Below are positions 11,313 to 21,079 of a stretch of DNA of 64,000 nt, in pieces (within the stretch, counting starts at the first letter, position 1; every line of letters starts with the position of its first letter). The stretch is taken from positions 154,139,920-154,203,919 of the forward strand of contig NC_080540.1 of assembly GCF_028640845.1 (NCBI RefSeq), given 5' to 3'. Origin of the DNA: Ahaetulla prasina (Eukaryota; Chordata; Lepidosauria; Squamata; Colubridae). The notes below the pieces were generated by a model. The model did not search any database. It saw only the letters and a program-made list of their open reading frames with translations, and was not told the origin of the DNA. The position numbers were made by a program, and so were the translations under genes.

Positions 11313-12203
11313 GATATATACAATGAGAATTTTTACACTTCTCAGTATGTGGACCTTTGCTCTTTTGCTGTTTGTAGTACATTTAATGATATATTCTTTC
11401 ATCAGAGGAAAATAACCAATTTGAGCCAAATATAAATTTGATCAGAATACCTTAAAATGTAATTCCTAATATTCTTTAAGCTAAGCCCAGCAAGCTTCAC
11501 AGGAATAATAGCATACTAGCACCAAAAGGCACATGACATAATGTTTTTAAACGCAGTACAATGGCTTTGTTTCAGTGCAGGAAGAGAAACAAGGTCATTC
11601 ATAACTGGAGACCTTTTTGAGTAAACAATTGCAACCTGCTATTTTTTATTGTATTTTATTTTATTTTATTTGCAAAGCAGGCTACATATTGAAGACGCTG
11701 GAGGAGGAGCAGGGGGGGGGGGATATATTATTTCACATAAGACCATATACCTTGGAAATTTGCTGCACTACCATTATGAAGGCTGACAAGGTGGTTAAAA
11801 AAAAAACCTAAATCTTTTCCAAGGACTGGGGTGATCTTTCAAATCTTATTTTTTTATTAGAACCCCAGGATCAAAGCGCCACAGCAATTTGCAAAAAGTC
11901 ATAGATGGAGTTAATGATCCGGACTCTTTGAACAAATACCAAGCTTCGGAATTGGTTCTTAATATTAGAAGTGAACTAGGTTTACTGTATTTGATAAACT
12001 CAAGTTTCCTGCATTTTGGAAGCTTAATTTAGCTATACAGTATTGGGGGAATAACTGCTACTGTTGTTAATTAATGGAATAAGAAATCTTGCTAATTTAT
12101 CATAAATTACAGAAGGGTAATTCTACTGCCCTTCTGTTGTAATTCTAAATTACAGAAGGGTACTTCTTATTTTTCTGCTCCCACTTTCATAATCTTAATA
12201 CAA

Positions 12204-12611
12204 GTAATCCTCTAGTTATGATGGTTCATTCAGTCATCATCATCTTCATTTAACGACTCCATAATCCTTGGCGGGGTGGAGTCTGGGCAACTGAATGGAG
12301 CTAGCAGAGTGTTTTAATGGCCAGATGCCCTCCCTGTCGCCAATGCGGAGTTTTGTTCAGCAGATATAGTCTCAGTGTGCCCAGAGAGAGATATATCTCT
12401 GCCTCTTACCTAGGATTGAACTCACAGCCTCCTGATTGTGAAGCAACAGCTCCCCCTGTAGGCCACCGCTTCACTCTTACGATGGTTCATTCAGTGATCG
12501 TTCAAAATTATGACAGTGCTGAGTGAAGCGATTTACGACCTGTGTTCTAAGTTACAGCCATTGCAGCTTTCTCCCTGCAGTCACATGATCACAGTTTTGG
12601 CTCTTGCCAAC
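12204..12611. mobile_element. DNA element of the GTCCTCGACTTA-end family, truncated and split by a SINE
   Basis: The left end (TAATCCTCTAGTTATGATGG) and the part after the SINE (ATCGTTCAAAATTATGACAG, then CAGTCACATGATCACA) read through as one copy of the family seen more completely at 16722..17058 and 38154..38690. The far terminal repeat is missing. Confidence 0.7.
12235..12477 (-). mobile_element. tRNA-derived SINE with RTE-like tail
   Basis: On the minus strand the head has a box-B-like GAGTTCAATCC. The body is followed by GGCGACAGGGAGGGCATC and a GATGATGATG tail. It is bracketed by long direct repeats TATGATGGTTCATTCAGT (12217..12234) and TACGATGGTTCATTCAGT (12478..12495), an 18-bp target duplication with one difference, as expected for target-primed insertion. 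Confidence 0.8.
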
Positions 12612-12651
12612 CTGTCCACACTTACAACTGCCCAGGAGGTGGGGCTGTAAC

Positions 12652-12940
12652 CAGTGGTGGGTTTCAACATTTTTTATTACCAGTTCTGTGGGTATGGCTT
12701 GGTGGGCATGGCATGGATTGGTGGGCGTGGCAGGGGAAGGATACTACAAAATCTCCATTCCCACCCCACTCCAGGGGGAGGTTATTGCAAAATCCCCATT
12801 TCCTCCCGATCAGCTGGAACTCGCGAGAATAGATGGGGGTGGGGCCAGTCAGAGGTGGTATTTACCAGTTCTCCGAACTACTCAAATTTTCCACTACCGG
12901 TTCTCCAGAATTGGTCAGAACCTGCTGAAACCCACCTCTG
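12652..12940 (+). mobile_element. hAT MITE, CAGTGGTG family, GGTGGGCGTGGC subgroup
   Basis: It starts CAGTGGTGGGTTTCAAC and ends AAACCCACCTCTG. The flanking 8-mer GCTGTAAC is exact (12644..12651 and 12941..12948). It contains the subgroup core GGTGGGCATGGC and two copies of a roughly 43-bp unit beginning GGGAAGGATACTACAAAATC. Non-coding. Confidence 0.93.
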
Positions 12941-13455
12941 GCTGTAACTCCTCTTACCTACCTATCTTCCCCTCCCATCTATGCCCTTAAACACCGGGAA
13001 AGTTTCAACAGTGCAGCACAAAGCAGCCAAGCTCCCCAAGGGCCAAACACTGGTTAGCTTCCACACTGGAGCACGAAGGAGCTGCCCCACAGGAAGCTCC
13101 AAATGCTCAGGAGATTCCAAGAGAATGAAGTAACCCACCCACCCCCCAAACGAAGCCTGGGAGGCACTAGCCTAGCCGCCCTCACTGCCCTGCCTATCAT
13201 CATGCTAACTGATCTTTACTGTTTTCTTCCTCCCATGAGGCCATCTGGCTTGGCTCTTTATCAGCAAAGAATTTTTTTAAAATATTGTGATGTAGTGTCT
13301 TAAAATACCTCCTTTCCTATGCTCCTGGGGCAGGGCTGGAACACTAAAGGTGGCTTCATGGAGATTTTTTTTTTTCTAAAGACCTGCCCTTGTGTTCCCA
13401 AGGCTCTGCAAAGAGAGTGCAGCTCTTCCAAGGCTGCGCAGAGCACCCTCTAATC

Positions 13456-13598
13456 CAGGGGTGGGCAACAGTGGCCCCTTTACGGGCTGTGGACTTCAAC
13501 TCCCAGAATTCCTCAGCCAGCCATTCAGTCATACTGGCTCAGGAATTCTGGGAGTTGAAGTCCACAGGTTCTTAAGGGGCCATAGCTGCCCATGTCTG
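13456..13598. mobile_element. Palindromic hAT MITE
   Basis: The 143-bp element is flanked by the exact 8-mer CTCTAATC (13448..13455 and 13599..13606). It folds back almost completely: the arm at 13488..13520 matches 13534..13566 in inverse with one mismatch. Only the terminal bases differ (CAGGGGTGGGCAACAGTGG versus the inverse of CATAGCTGCCCATGTCTG). Confidence 0.9.
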
Positions 13599-13689
13599 CT
13601 CTAATCCAAAAGCAAATGTTTTGGCTGCCACTGGCATTTTTTTCCCTTTCTTTTTCTTTGCAGAGGGCCAGGCTTGGCATGCCTCATAA

Positions 13690-13877
13690 ACTCAATCATT
13701 TTAGAGGAGGAGCTAATCCTAGTCACAGAAGGCCAAGCCTTAAGAACAAATGCATACAAAGCCAAAATTGGAAAGACAGCAATAGACAGCAAATGCCATC
13801 CCGGCAAAGAAGCTGAAGAAATAAGTGGACCACTTAGTTACCTGCTACAACAACATCAGACAAACTGACTTACAAAC
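13690..13877 (+). pseudogene. R4-like LINE, left part (zinc-knuckle region)
   Basis: The plus frame reads EELILVTEGQALRTNAYKAK, then KTAIDSKCHPGKEAEE. This resembles the segment of R4/R2-group LINEs just before and in the CCHC knuckle that lies between reverse transcriptase and the restriction-like endonuclease. It continues after the gypsy insertion at 15756. A second copy lies at 19320..20280 on the minus strand. The assignment to R4 rather than another endonuclease group is tentative. Confidence 0.65.
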
Positions 13878-14123
13878 TGTTGTGTCGGGCAAGCCAAAGG
13901 GATGAATAAGAGGCTGCATCCCATTGGCTGCGGTGCATAGCAACGAATGACGCGGGAGTTTCTGTTGTATTGATTGGTTGATCTGTCTGACAACTCGCTA
14001 TATAAAAGCTGTCAGACGCGGGCATTTTGCTGGTTCTTGGAAGTTGCCTTTTGCTAAATAAAAGCAGTTGTTTATCGTTACTTCGTTGTCGCCACAGTAA
14101 TTCCTCGGTCTCCATACTGATCA
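13878..14123 (+). repeat. 5' LTR of the gypsy element
   Basis: 246 bp, TG...CA. TATA box at 13999..14006 and polyadenylation signal AATAAA at 14057..14062 define U3-R-U5 in the plus direction. The matching right half of the 3' LTR (about 15629..15755) has the same TATA and AATAAA context with scattered substitutions, so the copy is not recent. Confidence 0.88.
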
Positions 14124-14212
14124 CTGGCGATGAAGGTGGGATACTGAGGCGATTAGAGCTAAGTCAACAAGAGCTGCAGGCACTGAGATAGCATCGCATT
14201 AGTCACGAAGCA

Positions 14213-15065
14213 ATGAGACATCGCAGTTGGCAATTCTCCCACGCACACCATCAAACCGGCTCGGGGGTGGCTCCTCCCGAGTTTGCCCCATTCCTTGCCA
14301 ATGCAGAAACTTGGGAAGCGTACGAGGAGTGTTTTGAATGCTTCCTGGAAGCCCATGATTACACTGAGCTGTCAAGCAGCCGTAAGCAGGCGCACTTCTT
14401 AAACGCATGCGGCCCCGAAGTCTTTGCCACTGCCCGCGCCCTGGTCGCCTCTCAGCTGGTACATACAGTGGCCTGGGATGTCCTGAAGGAAAAGCTGAAG
14501 GCACATTACACTCCAACCCCGTCCTGAATTGCTCGCCATTTTAAATTCCAACAGCGCTTGCAGGAGGAGGAGGAATCGCTGAAATGTTGCTTCCCTCAGG
14601 ACCGCTGCCCTGGACTGCGATTTCAGAGACCTGGATGACGCTCTCTTGGAGCAGTTGGTCAGCGGAGTGAAGGATTTTTAGCTGCAGCAGCGATTGCTGG
14701 CCAGGAAGGACTTGACCCTTCAAAGTGCCATAGATGAGGCGCGAGCCGTTGAGATGTCGGACAAGTCTACTGCCGACATCCGAAGATTTCACACCCCTGC
14801 TAGTCAGACCGCGGGGGTGCACCGTGAAGAGGTCGCTTTTGAGGACACCTCAGATGAGGAAGCTGAGGTGGACCGTTTGAAAACCTTGCCGCCCGGGAGG
14901 AAACGGCTGACAAGAGTAAGACCTGCTTCTTGCCTCAGCTGCAGGGAGCTTCACCCTCGCTCATCCTGTCGATTCCACTCTGCTGTTTGCCGTCACTGTG
15001 GCAAGTCTGGCCATATTGCCAGAGTTTGCCACTCTACTGGCCAGTCTCCTGAAGAATTGAAGTAG
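14213..15065 (+). pseudogene. gypsy gag remnant with CCHC zinc knuckle
   Basis: An open frame at 14213..14527 encodes a capsid-like segment (PPEFAPFLANAETWEAYEEC, then FLEAHDYTE). It stops at 14525 and, after broken sequence, resumes as a frame at 14694..15065. The second frame ends with C-x2-C-x4-H-x4-C (CRHCGKSGHIARVC), a nucleocapsid knuckle at residues 99-112 of that frame. At least one stop and one frame change separate the halves, so no Gag can be made. Confidence 0.85.
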
Positions 15066-15169
15066 GGTGTTTCCAGCAAGCCACATCTGGGTGAGAACCA
15101 TTTTGCCGTTTCCTCTGGCCACAAGGTCGCCGAGGTCATTTTTCATCAGTGAAGCTCGGCTGACTCAAA

Positions 15170-15600
15170 GAAGCTGACTTTAACTGTCAAACTGGAGGGG
15201 GTGGCATGTCCCATGGAAATCAACACGGGGTCTTCTAAGTCAATTATCTCATGGCCACTGTAAAATGCATAATTCCCTCCCTCCTATCCAGTCAGCTGTG
15301 CCCTTGCCCTGTCCACCTCCAGGACTATTAGGGCAAGGCCATTCCTGTTATTGGGCAGAGCCATTTTCATGTAGGGTCCGATAACTTTACAGGATTTCTT
15401 CCCTTGATTGTGGTAAAAGGCTCCCTTCCGACCTTATTGGGGTTGGACTGGTTTGGCTGTCTGGGCCTGGGCCTGGGCATCTCTGGCATCCATTCCGTGT
15501 CTGGGGATAGTTATGACTTCCTTTTTGCTGAATTTGGCTCAGTTTTTTGTGGCTCTTTGGGGAGGTATACTAGTACACTCCAATTTCGTTGAATTTAGAT
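15170..15600 (+). pseudogene. gypsy protease and start of pol, decayed
   Basis: The frame near 15215 reads MEINTGSSKSIIS, the retropepsin active-site loop with Asn in place of the catalytic Asp of D-T/S-G. Further on, LPTLLGLDWFGCLGL and then DFLFAEFGSVF match the linker between protease and reverse transcriptase in gypsy elements. The sequence then jumps to the 3' LTR, so the catalytic core of pol has been lost by an internal deletion. Confidence 0.75.
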
Positions 15601-15760
15601 CCTCAGGTAGCCCCTATTCAGTTGAAGCCCTATATAAGAGCTATCAGATGCGGGCATTTTGCCGGTTCTTGGAAGTTGCCTGTTGCTGAATAAAAGCAGT
15701 TGTTTATCGTTACCTCGTTGTCGCCTCAGTAATTCCTCGGTCTCCATACTGATCACAAAC

Positions 15761-16190
15761 AACAACATGACAAAGTAGCAGCAATGGTGCATTGGAATAG
15801 CTGCAAGAAATACGATTCACCTGCAAACAAGATCAGGTAGGACCAAAACATCGGCAAAGTTGTAGAAAATGAAGAAGCTAAATCGCGCTGGGAACTTTAG
15901 AATTCAAACAGACCAGCACCCCGTTGCCTAACTTCCCAGACTTAACATCTGTCAATAAGAAAGACAAAAAAGTCTGGATAGCGGACATAGCACTACCTGG
16001 AGACAGAGGAATAGAAGAGAAAGAATTAGAGAGAACCCCCCCCCCCTTCCATCAAATACATAAAACTGTAACTAGAAGTAGAACGTGGCAATGCAAGCGA
16101 AGTTAGTTCCAATAGTAATAGGCACCATACTGTGCCTAAATTGGCTGAGCAGTCATCTTAGAACATACAATGTTTAGTTTTAACGTGACT
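15761..16190 (+). pseudogene. R4-like LINE, right part (endonuclease region)
   Basis: This resumes the LINE interrupted by the gypsy element. Plus-strand frames read KKVWIADIALPGDRG, then EEKELERT, then VPIVIGTILCLN. This matches the restriction-like endonuclease C-terminal part, where a D-I-A stretch is conserved. Frames are broken by stops and indels, and the copy fades after about 16190. Confidence 0.6.
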
Positions 16191-16225
16191 AATGGTGTCA
16201 AGGTTTTCATCAATGTCTCAAACGT

Positions 16226-16606
16226 GCTTTTTTTCAAGATACAACTGGACTTTCTGGTTTTTCTCTGAAAATGTTTCGCTTCTCATCCAAGAAGCTTCTT
16301 CAGCTCTGACTAACATAACATATAACATAACATCAGAGTTGGAAGGGACCTTGGAGGCCTTCTAGTCCAACCCCCTGCCCAGGCAGGAAACCCTATACCA
16401 TCTCAGTCAGATGGTTATCCAACATTTTCTTAAAAATTTCCAGTGTTGGAGCATTCACAACTTCTGAAGGCAAGTCGTTCCACTTATTAATTGTTCTAAC
16501 TGTCAGGATAGACAATGGGGAATCAGCGCTGAAGAAGCTTCTTGGATAAGAATGTCTTAGAAGAAAAACCAGAAAGTCCAGTTGCCTCTTGAAAAAGCAC
16601 CTTCTG
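16226..16606. repeat. Fold-back repeat (AACTGGACTTTCTGG family) split by a CR1 copy
   Basis: The left arm 16226..16309 (TCAAGATACAACTGGACTTT...GAAGCTTCTTCAGC) is the inverse of the right arm 16533..16606 (GCTGAAGAAGCTTCTTGG...AAAGTCCAGTTGCC). A CR1 fragment lies between the arms. Relatives are at 31199..31319 (arms close together) and near 8824..8900 (one side only). Confidence 0.7.
16311..16512 (-). mobile_element. CR1 LINE 3' fragment
   Basis: On the minus strand the frame reads LTVRTINKWNDLPSEVV, then APTLEIFKKMLDNHLTEMV and a stop, the C-terminus of CR1 ORF2. It is followed by the short 3' UTR and a (TGTTA)n-like tail at 16311..16332. Only the last ~200 bp was inserted, as is typical of 5'-truncated CR1 copies. 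Confidence 0.85.
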
Positions 16607-16721
16607 GACAATCATGACCTGTGTGACTGAGAATCTCCATAGACATTTTCATCAATGATGGACAAACGACATGTAACTCTACTACATGTGGTGACTACAC
16701 TGTATTCAGGTTTTGCCGATA

Positions 16722-17058
16722 TAGGTGGCCCTTAACTTACAACCACAATTCAAACCGGAATTTCCACTGCTAAGCGAGGTGGTCATTAAGGGAGTTACAC
16801 CCAAAATTACACAACCTTTTTGCTTAAGTGAATTGCTGTCACTGTTAAATGAATCACACAGACATTAAAGGAATCCAGCTTTCCCCATTGACTTTGCCTG
16901 TTGGAAGCTGACTGGAAAGGCCACAAATGGTGACTCTGAGATACTACAACCATTTTAAATACATGCTGGTTGCCAAGTGCCCAAATTTTGATCACATGAC
17001 TGCAGGAATGCTGCAATGGTCCTAAGTATGAGGGCAAGTTGTAAGTCAAGGAATTACA
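16722..17058. mobile_element. DNA element, GTCCTCGACTTA-end family, near full length
   Basis: The left end AGGTGGCCCTTAACTTACAA and the right end TTGTAAGTCAAGGAATTACA are imperfect inverted repeats. The internal TTTTGATCACATGACTGCAG and TTCCCCATTGACTTTGCC landmarks are shared with 12204 and 38154. Non-coding. Confidence 0.75.
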
Positions 17059-17519
17059 TCTTTGTCTATATCCCCATATAATTACCTAAGGCCAATCAGT
17101 CAATGAACTTAACACTGTTAATTATAGTTTTTTCCCCACTGTCATTACAGTTGCTAATTAGCAGTTATATTGCTAACAGTTAAACATTGCTTGAAAAGAA
17201 AAGAAATTTTAAAGAGGGATCAAACTGCTTTATGTAGGTAAATAATATGGTTCTAAAATTGGCTGGAAATCCCCAAAGAATAAAACATTTTATTTGTAGC
17301 ATACCAATTATATTGCTTGCGATGGGAAGCTAGAATGAGGAAATTATAGGGGGACCAAAGCCTAGGAGAGCAGACGTGTTCATTTCAGCTTGAATTGCTC
17401 ATTTTTATACTGCTTAGTTTTACATTCATTCCAAAAGGAGTACATTTTTAAATACAAAATATTTAAAAGATATTAAATCTTTGCTGACAGGCCAAATTGC
17501 ATTTTCAAGATTTGCTTGA

Positions 17520-17541
17520 AAACAACAACAACAACAACAAA
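17520..17541 (+). repeat. (AAC)n microsatellite
   Basis: Six to seven ACA/AAC units. Confidence 0.8.
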
Positions 17542-17747
17542 AAAGAATCACAGATATGGCAGGCAAAAAAATTAAACCACACATAGACACGTTTTCACAA
17601 TAATTACCACGACCCATAAAAGTTGGGAGTCAGCAAAATGGGACCCACAAAGGTATGCCTACAGCAAAACCCAATGATCTCCCCCCACCACCACGTGGAA
17701 TGAAATTTTGATCTTTTTAATTTAAACCTTTTAATACAACCATAATT

Positions 17748-18109
17748 AGGTAAAGGTAAAGGTTCCCCTCGCACATACGTGCTAGTCGTTGCCGACTCTA
17801 GGGGGCAGTGCTCATCTCTGTTTCAAAGCCGAAGAGCCAGCGCTGTCCAAAGACGTCTCCGTGGTCATGTAGCCGGCATGACTCAACGCCAAAGGCGCCT
17901 GGAACGCTGTTACCTTTCCACCAAAGGTGGTCCCTATTTTTTCTACTTGCATTTTTACATGCTTTCAAAACTGCTAGGTTGGCAGAAGCTGGGACTAGTA
18001 ACAGGAGCTCACCCTGTTACATGGCAGCACTAGGGATTCGAACCACTGAACTGCCGACCTTTAGATCGACAAGATCAGCTGTCTTAGTCCCTGAGCCACC
18101 GTGTCCCTT
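17748..18109 (-). mobile_element. Sauria-type SINE
   Basis: On the minus strand it begins GGGACACGGTGGCTCAGGGA (box A region), has GGTTCGAATCCC as box B, and ends with the BovB-like tail ...AACCTTTACCTTTACCT. It is nearly full length and closely matches the copy at 55131, but has 11 extra bases (about 17869..17879, TAGCCGGCATG) that the other copy lacks. Confidence 0.92.
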
Positions 18110-18713
18110 CTATAGTGCTAACAATACTATACAAAACTGTCCAATTCCAGATTTTCATTGGGATTCTGACTTGATTACATAGCCTTATCCCACCACTTGT
18201 ACCTGACTCTTGAATGTCTTTTTTCTTTTTCTTTTTGTGTTTGAGAATGCATGGAATGAGAGAGAATTATAGTTGATGGTAAGGAAATAAATTTTAAATA
18301 TATAAAAGAATGGAAAAATTAATTAAACTTAAGATATAAAATTGGAAAGAAGGTAAAAAAGAAGTACATCGGGTTTTTTTTAAAAAAATAGTCCAGCAGA
18401 TGAAATGTGAAAGATAGTATGGTTTATAAGTGAAAATGATTGAAATTAAGATGTAAAAGGAAATAAAATTGAAATGTTAGTAAATGATGTACACTATTGG
18501 AAGAGAATAATTATTATTGAACTATGAATAATAACTCTAAGAAAATAAGAGGTGGAAGGTTGTATTAATTGATTGTAAGATACAAATGGAATAAGATGAA
18601 GACAATGTTAATAATTAAAATATATGAGGGGAGATTTGAGAAATATACTCAATAAATGAGAAAATCATTTTCTTTCTGGACACCAGAAATATTGAAATGA
18701 AAATAAATACACC

Positions 18714-18962
18714 AATGGAGAGAGATAAGAAGAAGGAGAAGAGATGGAAAAGGAGAAGGAGGGAGAGAGAAAGAAAGAAGAAATGGAAGAGGAGAGGAGG
18801 AAAAGTAGGGGAAATAAGAGTAGGAGAGAAGGTTAGATAGGGAGGAAGTAGGGAGGAGGGGGAGAAAGGAAGGGGAAGTAGAGAAGGAGTAGGAGAGGAG
18901 AGAAGAAAGTAGGTAGGATGAAAGAAGGGAGGAAGAGGAGTGAGAAGGAGAAGAAAGGATTG
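18714..18962 (+). repeat. Cytosine-free polypurine tract
   Basis: 249 bases contain no C on the plus strand and only scattered T; the rest is A/G in irregular AGG, GAA and GGA steps. It sits in a wider (about 18270..19260) purine-skewed AT-rich segment. Long minus-strand open frames (Ser/Leu/Phe-rich, up to 202 codons) across it come from this composition and are not genes. Confidence 0.9.
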
Positions 18963-19319
18963 CTGTGAAAAGGAAAAGATGAAATGGAAGAAAGGCAACT
19001 CCGAATATATTTGAATATATTAGGATAAAAATTGAAACAGTTAAAAAAAAAGAATGAAAGAGAATGAATACTAATAAAAATGGAGAAATTAAAACTTGAG
19101 GGCGAATGAAGATGTGACTTAGTGAAATGAGCAAGGAACTATTATGATATGAATAAAAATTATGAAAAAGAATATTCTGACAAAAATTGTAACTAAGTAA
19201 AATATATTTGAATATATTGAATTGTATAAGATATGATATGGCCAATACTCTGTTCATAAACCATGTATGTGTGTGTGGGGGGGGGGATTAAAAAATAAAA
19301 ACTTGTGGTTTTTTTTTTT

Positions 19320-20280
19320 TTAAAAAGGCATCATCACAGGATGTAAGCTGTACTTTGCAATTGACTGATGTGCCAGTGCTGATGTTGTTCAAGTGGTGAT
19401 CCAGATGCCACCCAAGACACCTATGACTACTGATATTATCTTTGCTTTCTTTTGCCATATTTACTTCTATTTGTCTATAAGTCTTTGTATTTTGTGATTT
19501 TTCTCCAGTTCTTTCTCTTCTCTTCTCTTCTACTCCACTCTCTGTCTCCAGGTATTGCAATGTCCACTATCCAGACATCATCATCATCATCATCATTATC
19601 ATCATCATTTACACAACAATATGAAATCATAGTTGCCAGTTCTTTAGCTGGTCTTCTATTTTACTATCTCCTGGTATTGCCACACTTTTTCTTTTCAACC
19701 ACCGTTAAATCTGTTGGGTTATGAGCTAAAACTTTATTAATTTATATTCAGAAATTCCACAATATTTTAAATTGCTCAGTTTCAACTATTTTTTTAAATC
19801 CATGTTCCCACCATTTTTTCATTAATGACACAGGATATTTTTTACAGATATTTCAGTGAATCATTTTGGTGATTATCTTATGTTGTTGTTTATAATCAAT
19901 CTGTGCAACCTTCTTGCACAGGCTGTCTGATCTACTGTTTTTTTCTGCCTCTTTGCACCATCTGCATTTTGAATCATTTGATGATTTTTCAATTCTGGCC
20001 TTCATAGATTTAGCTTCAATAGCTTGTTCATGGTCAGCCAAAATCAAGCCTTCAATGTCTTTTTCTAGCCTTCCAATTGTAAACCATGCCAGGTTTCGAC
20101 TTTATTCACTTTCCCAATATTTTGTAGAAATTGACCACGTAATGCTTTTCCTTGCCAGGAAAAACATTCTGTTCTTGCTTTTATTACATTATCATTATTA
20201 CTGCCTCCTCTGATTAGCTCTGTCCAATATGGTTGAATGTCATAGCTTTCATTTTCCTCAAAGCGCACATGCCATACAAT
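19320..20280 (-). pseudogene. R4-like LINE C-terminal half, second copy
   Basis: On the minus strand, separate frames read in order: SNNDNVIKARTECFSWQGK; then the knuckle region KARIEKSSNDSKCRWCKEAE and QIDYKQQHKIITKMIH; then the endonuclease side. The spacing matches the gypsy-split copy at 13690/15761. An (ATC)n run at 19575..19609 has expanded inside it. Stops and frame changes throughout make it a pseudogene. Confidence 0.65.
19575..19609 (+). repeat. (ATC)n microsatellite
   Basis: About eleven ATC units with one TATC interruption, inside the minus-strand R4-like LINE remnant. Confidence 0.85.
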
Positions 20281-20689
20281 CTCATGAGGTTAGTGCCTTA
20301 CTGAGGGATCATTATATTATTATGGTTTGTTGCAATATATATTATTATTTATTATTGTTGTTATTATTACTATTGTTATGCATAATATGTGAGAACACAT
20401 TAGAATTTTATCATCAATGTATATTTATCCTGCCTCAAGTTACAAAATAGCTCCTAGCTTCAGAATGTTGCATCATCCAAACTCTTAGAAAATCAGAAAT
20501 CTGCTTCCACTGGAAAAGGAAAACAGTGAAAGAATCAGCATCATGAATATATCCCAGATCAATATAAGCTATTTCATACTTTCAGGTAGATATTAAAAAA
20601 CATGTATGACAGAAAACGGTGACTTCTTACTGCAAGTAACAGAGCAGCAATATTCCAGAATCACCTTAACATGACAAACATGGATGAGT

Positions 20690-21079
20690 TTTCTTCAGAA
20701 GAGGTGGAAATAACTTGGAAATCTGGTCTATGAGAGAGCATTTACCTCTGAGATCAGGGTTTGGGTTAGGATTTTTGGGCTCTTTTCCCACAGGAAAGAG
20801 AATACCGGGAGCCACAAAACCCTTCCCGTGCCTGACTATTTCTTGAGTGGCCACAAAATTAGCATATGTACTTGAATTAAACGTTATGTTGTCTTCTGAA
20901 ACTTTTCTTTTCTTGGATTTATCCATGCTGGCCTACTGGGGGTTGAAAAGCTCAATAAATTGCATACCGGTGGGTGCCGCACATTGGCGGTTATGATGCA
21001 TATTTTGAGTGACAGGGAGCACCAGCAGAGGGGTGAAAGAGCCACATGCAGCTCCAGAGCCGCAGGTTGCTGACCCCTG
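20690..21079 (-). mobile_element. hAT element 5' end with start of a transposase frame
   Basis: The minus strand begins at 21079 with CAGGGGTCAGCAACCTGCGG, a hAT-type terminal repeat. About 150 bp later an ATG at 20926 opens a frame MDKSKKRKVSEDNITFN, which resembles the first residues of Charlie/Buster-type transposases. After that the similarity is unclear (SSTYANFVATQEI, then sequence I do not recognise), and the frame ends at 20666. The opposite end is missing, so this is a truncated copy of a potentially autonomous family. Confidence 0.6.

Larger units (their letters stand above)
13878..15755 (+). mobile_element. Ty3/gypsy LTR retrotransposon, internally deleted
   Basis: The 5' LTR runs 13878..14123 (TGTTGTGTC...GATCA), with TATATAAAA at 13999 and AATAAA at 14057. 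A TGGCGATGAAGG stretch right after it is the likely primer-binding site. The 3' LTR ends at 15755 with the same terminal CTCCATACTGATCA but keeps only its right half (homology from about 15629). The exact 5-bp duplication CAAAC flanks the whole element (13873..13877 and 15756..15760). Between the LTRs are gag, a zinc knuckle and a protease-like segment. Reverse transcriptase, RNase H and integrase are absent. It is inserted in an R4-like LINE. Confidence 0.92.

Noticed and set aside
10947..11435. 162-codon open frame on the plus strand
   Set aside because: It spans the GC-rich hAT MITE 11032..11312 and flanking intron, with no recognisable domain and no splice context.
17748..18109. tRNA-like promoter boxes (also at 2805, 12235, 27465 and 55131)
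   Set aside because: Box A/B similarities belong to tRNA-derived SINEs. None folds as an intact tRNA with an acceptor stem.
18649..19257. 202-codon Ser/Leu/Phe-rich frame on the minus strand
   Set aside because: It is the translation of the cytosine-free purine tract. Stops are rare there because of composition.
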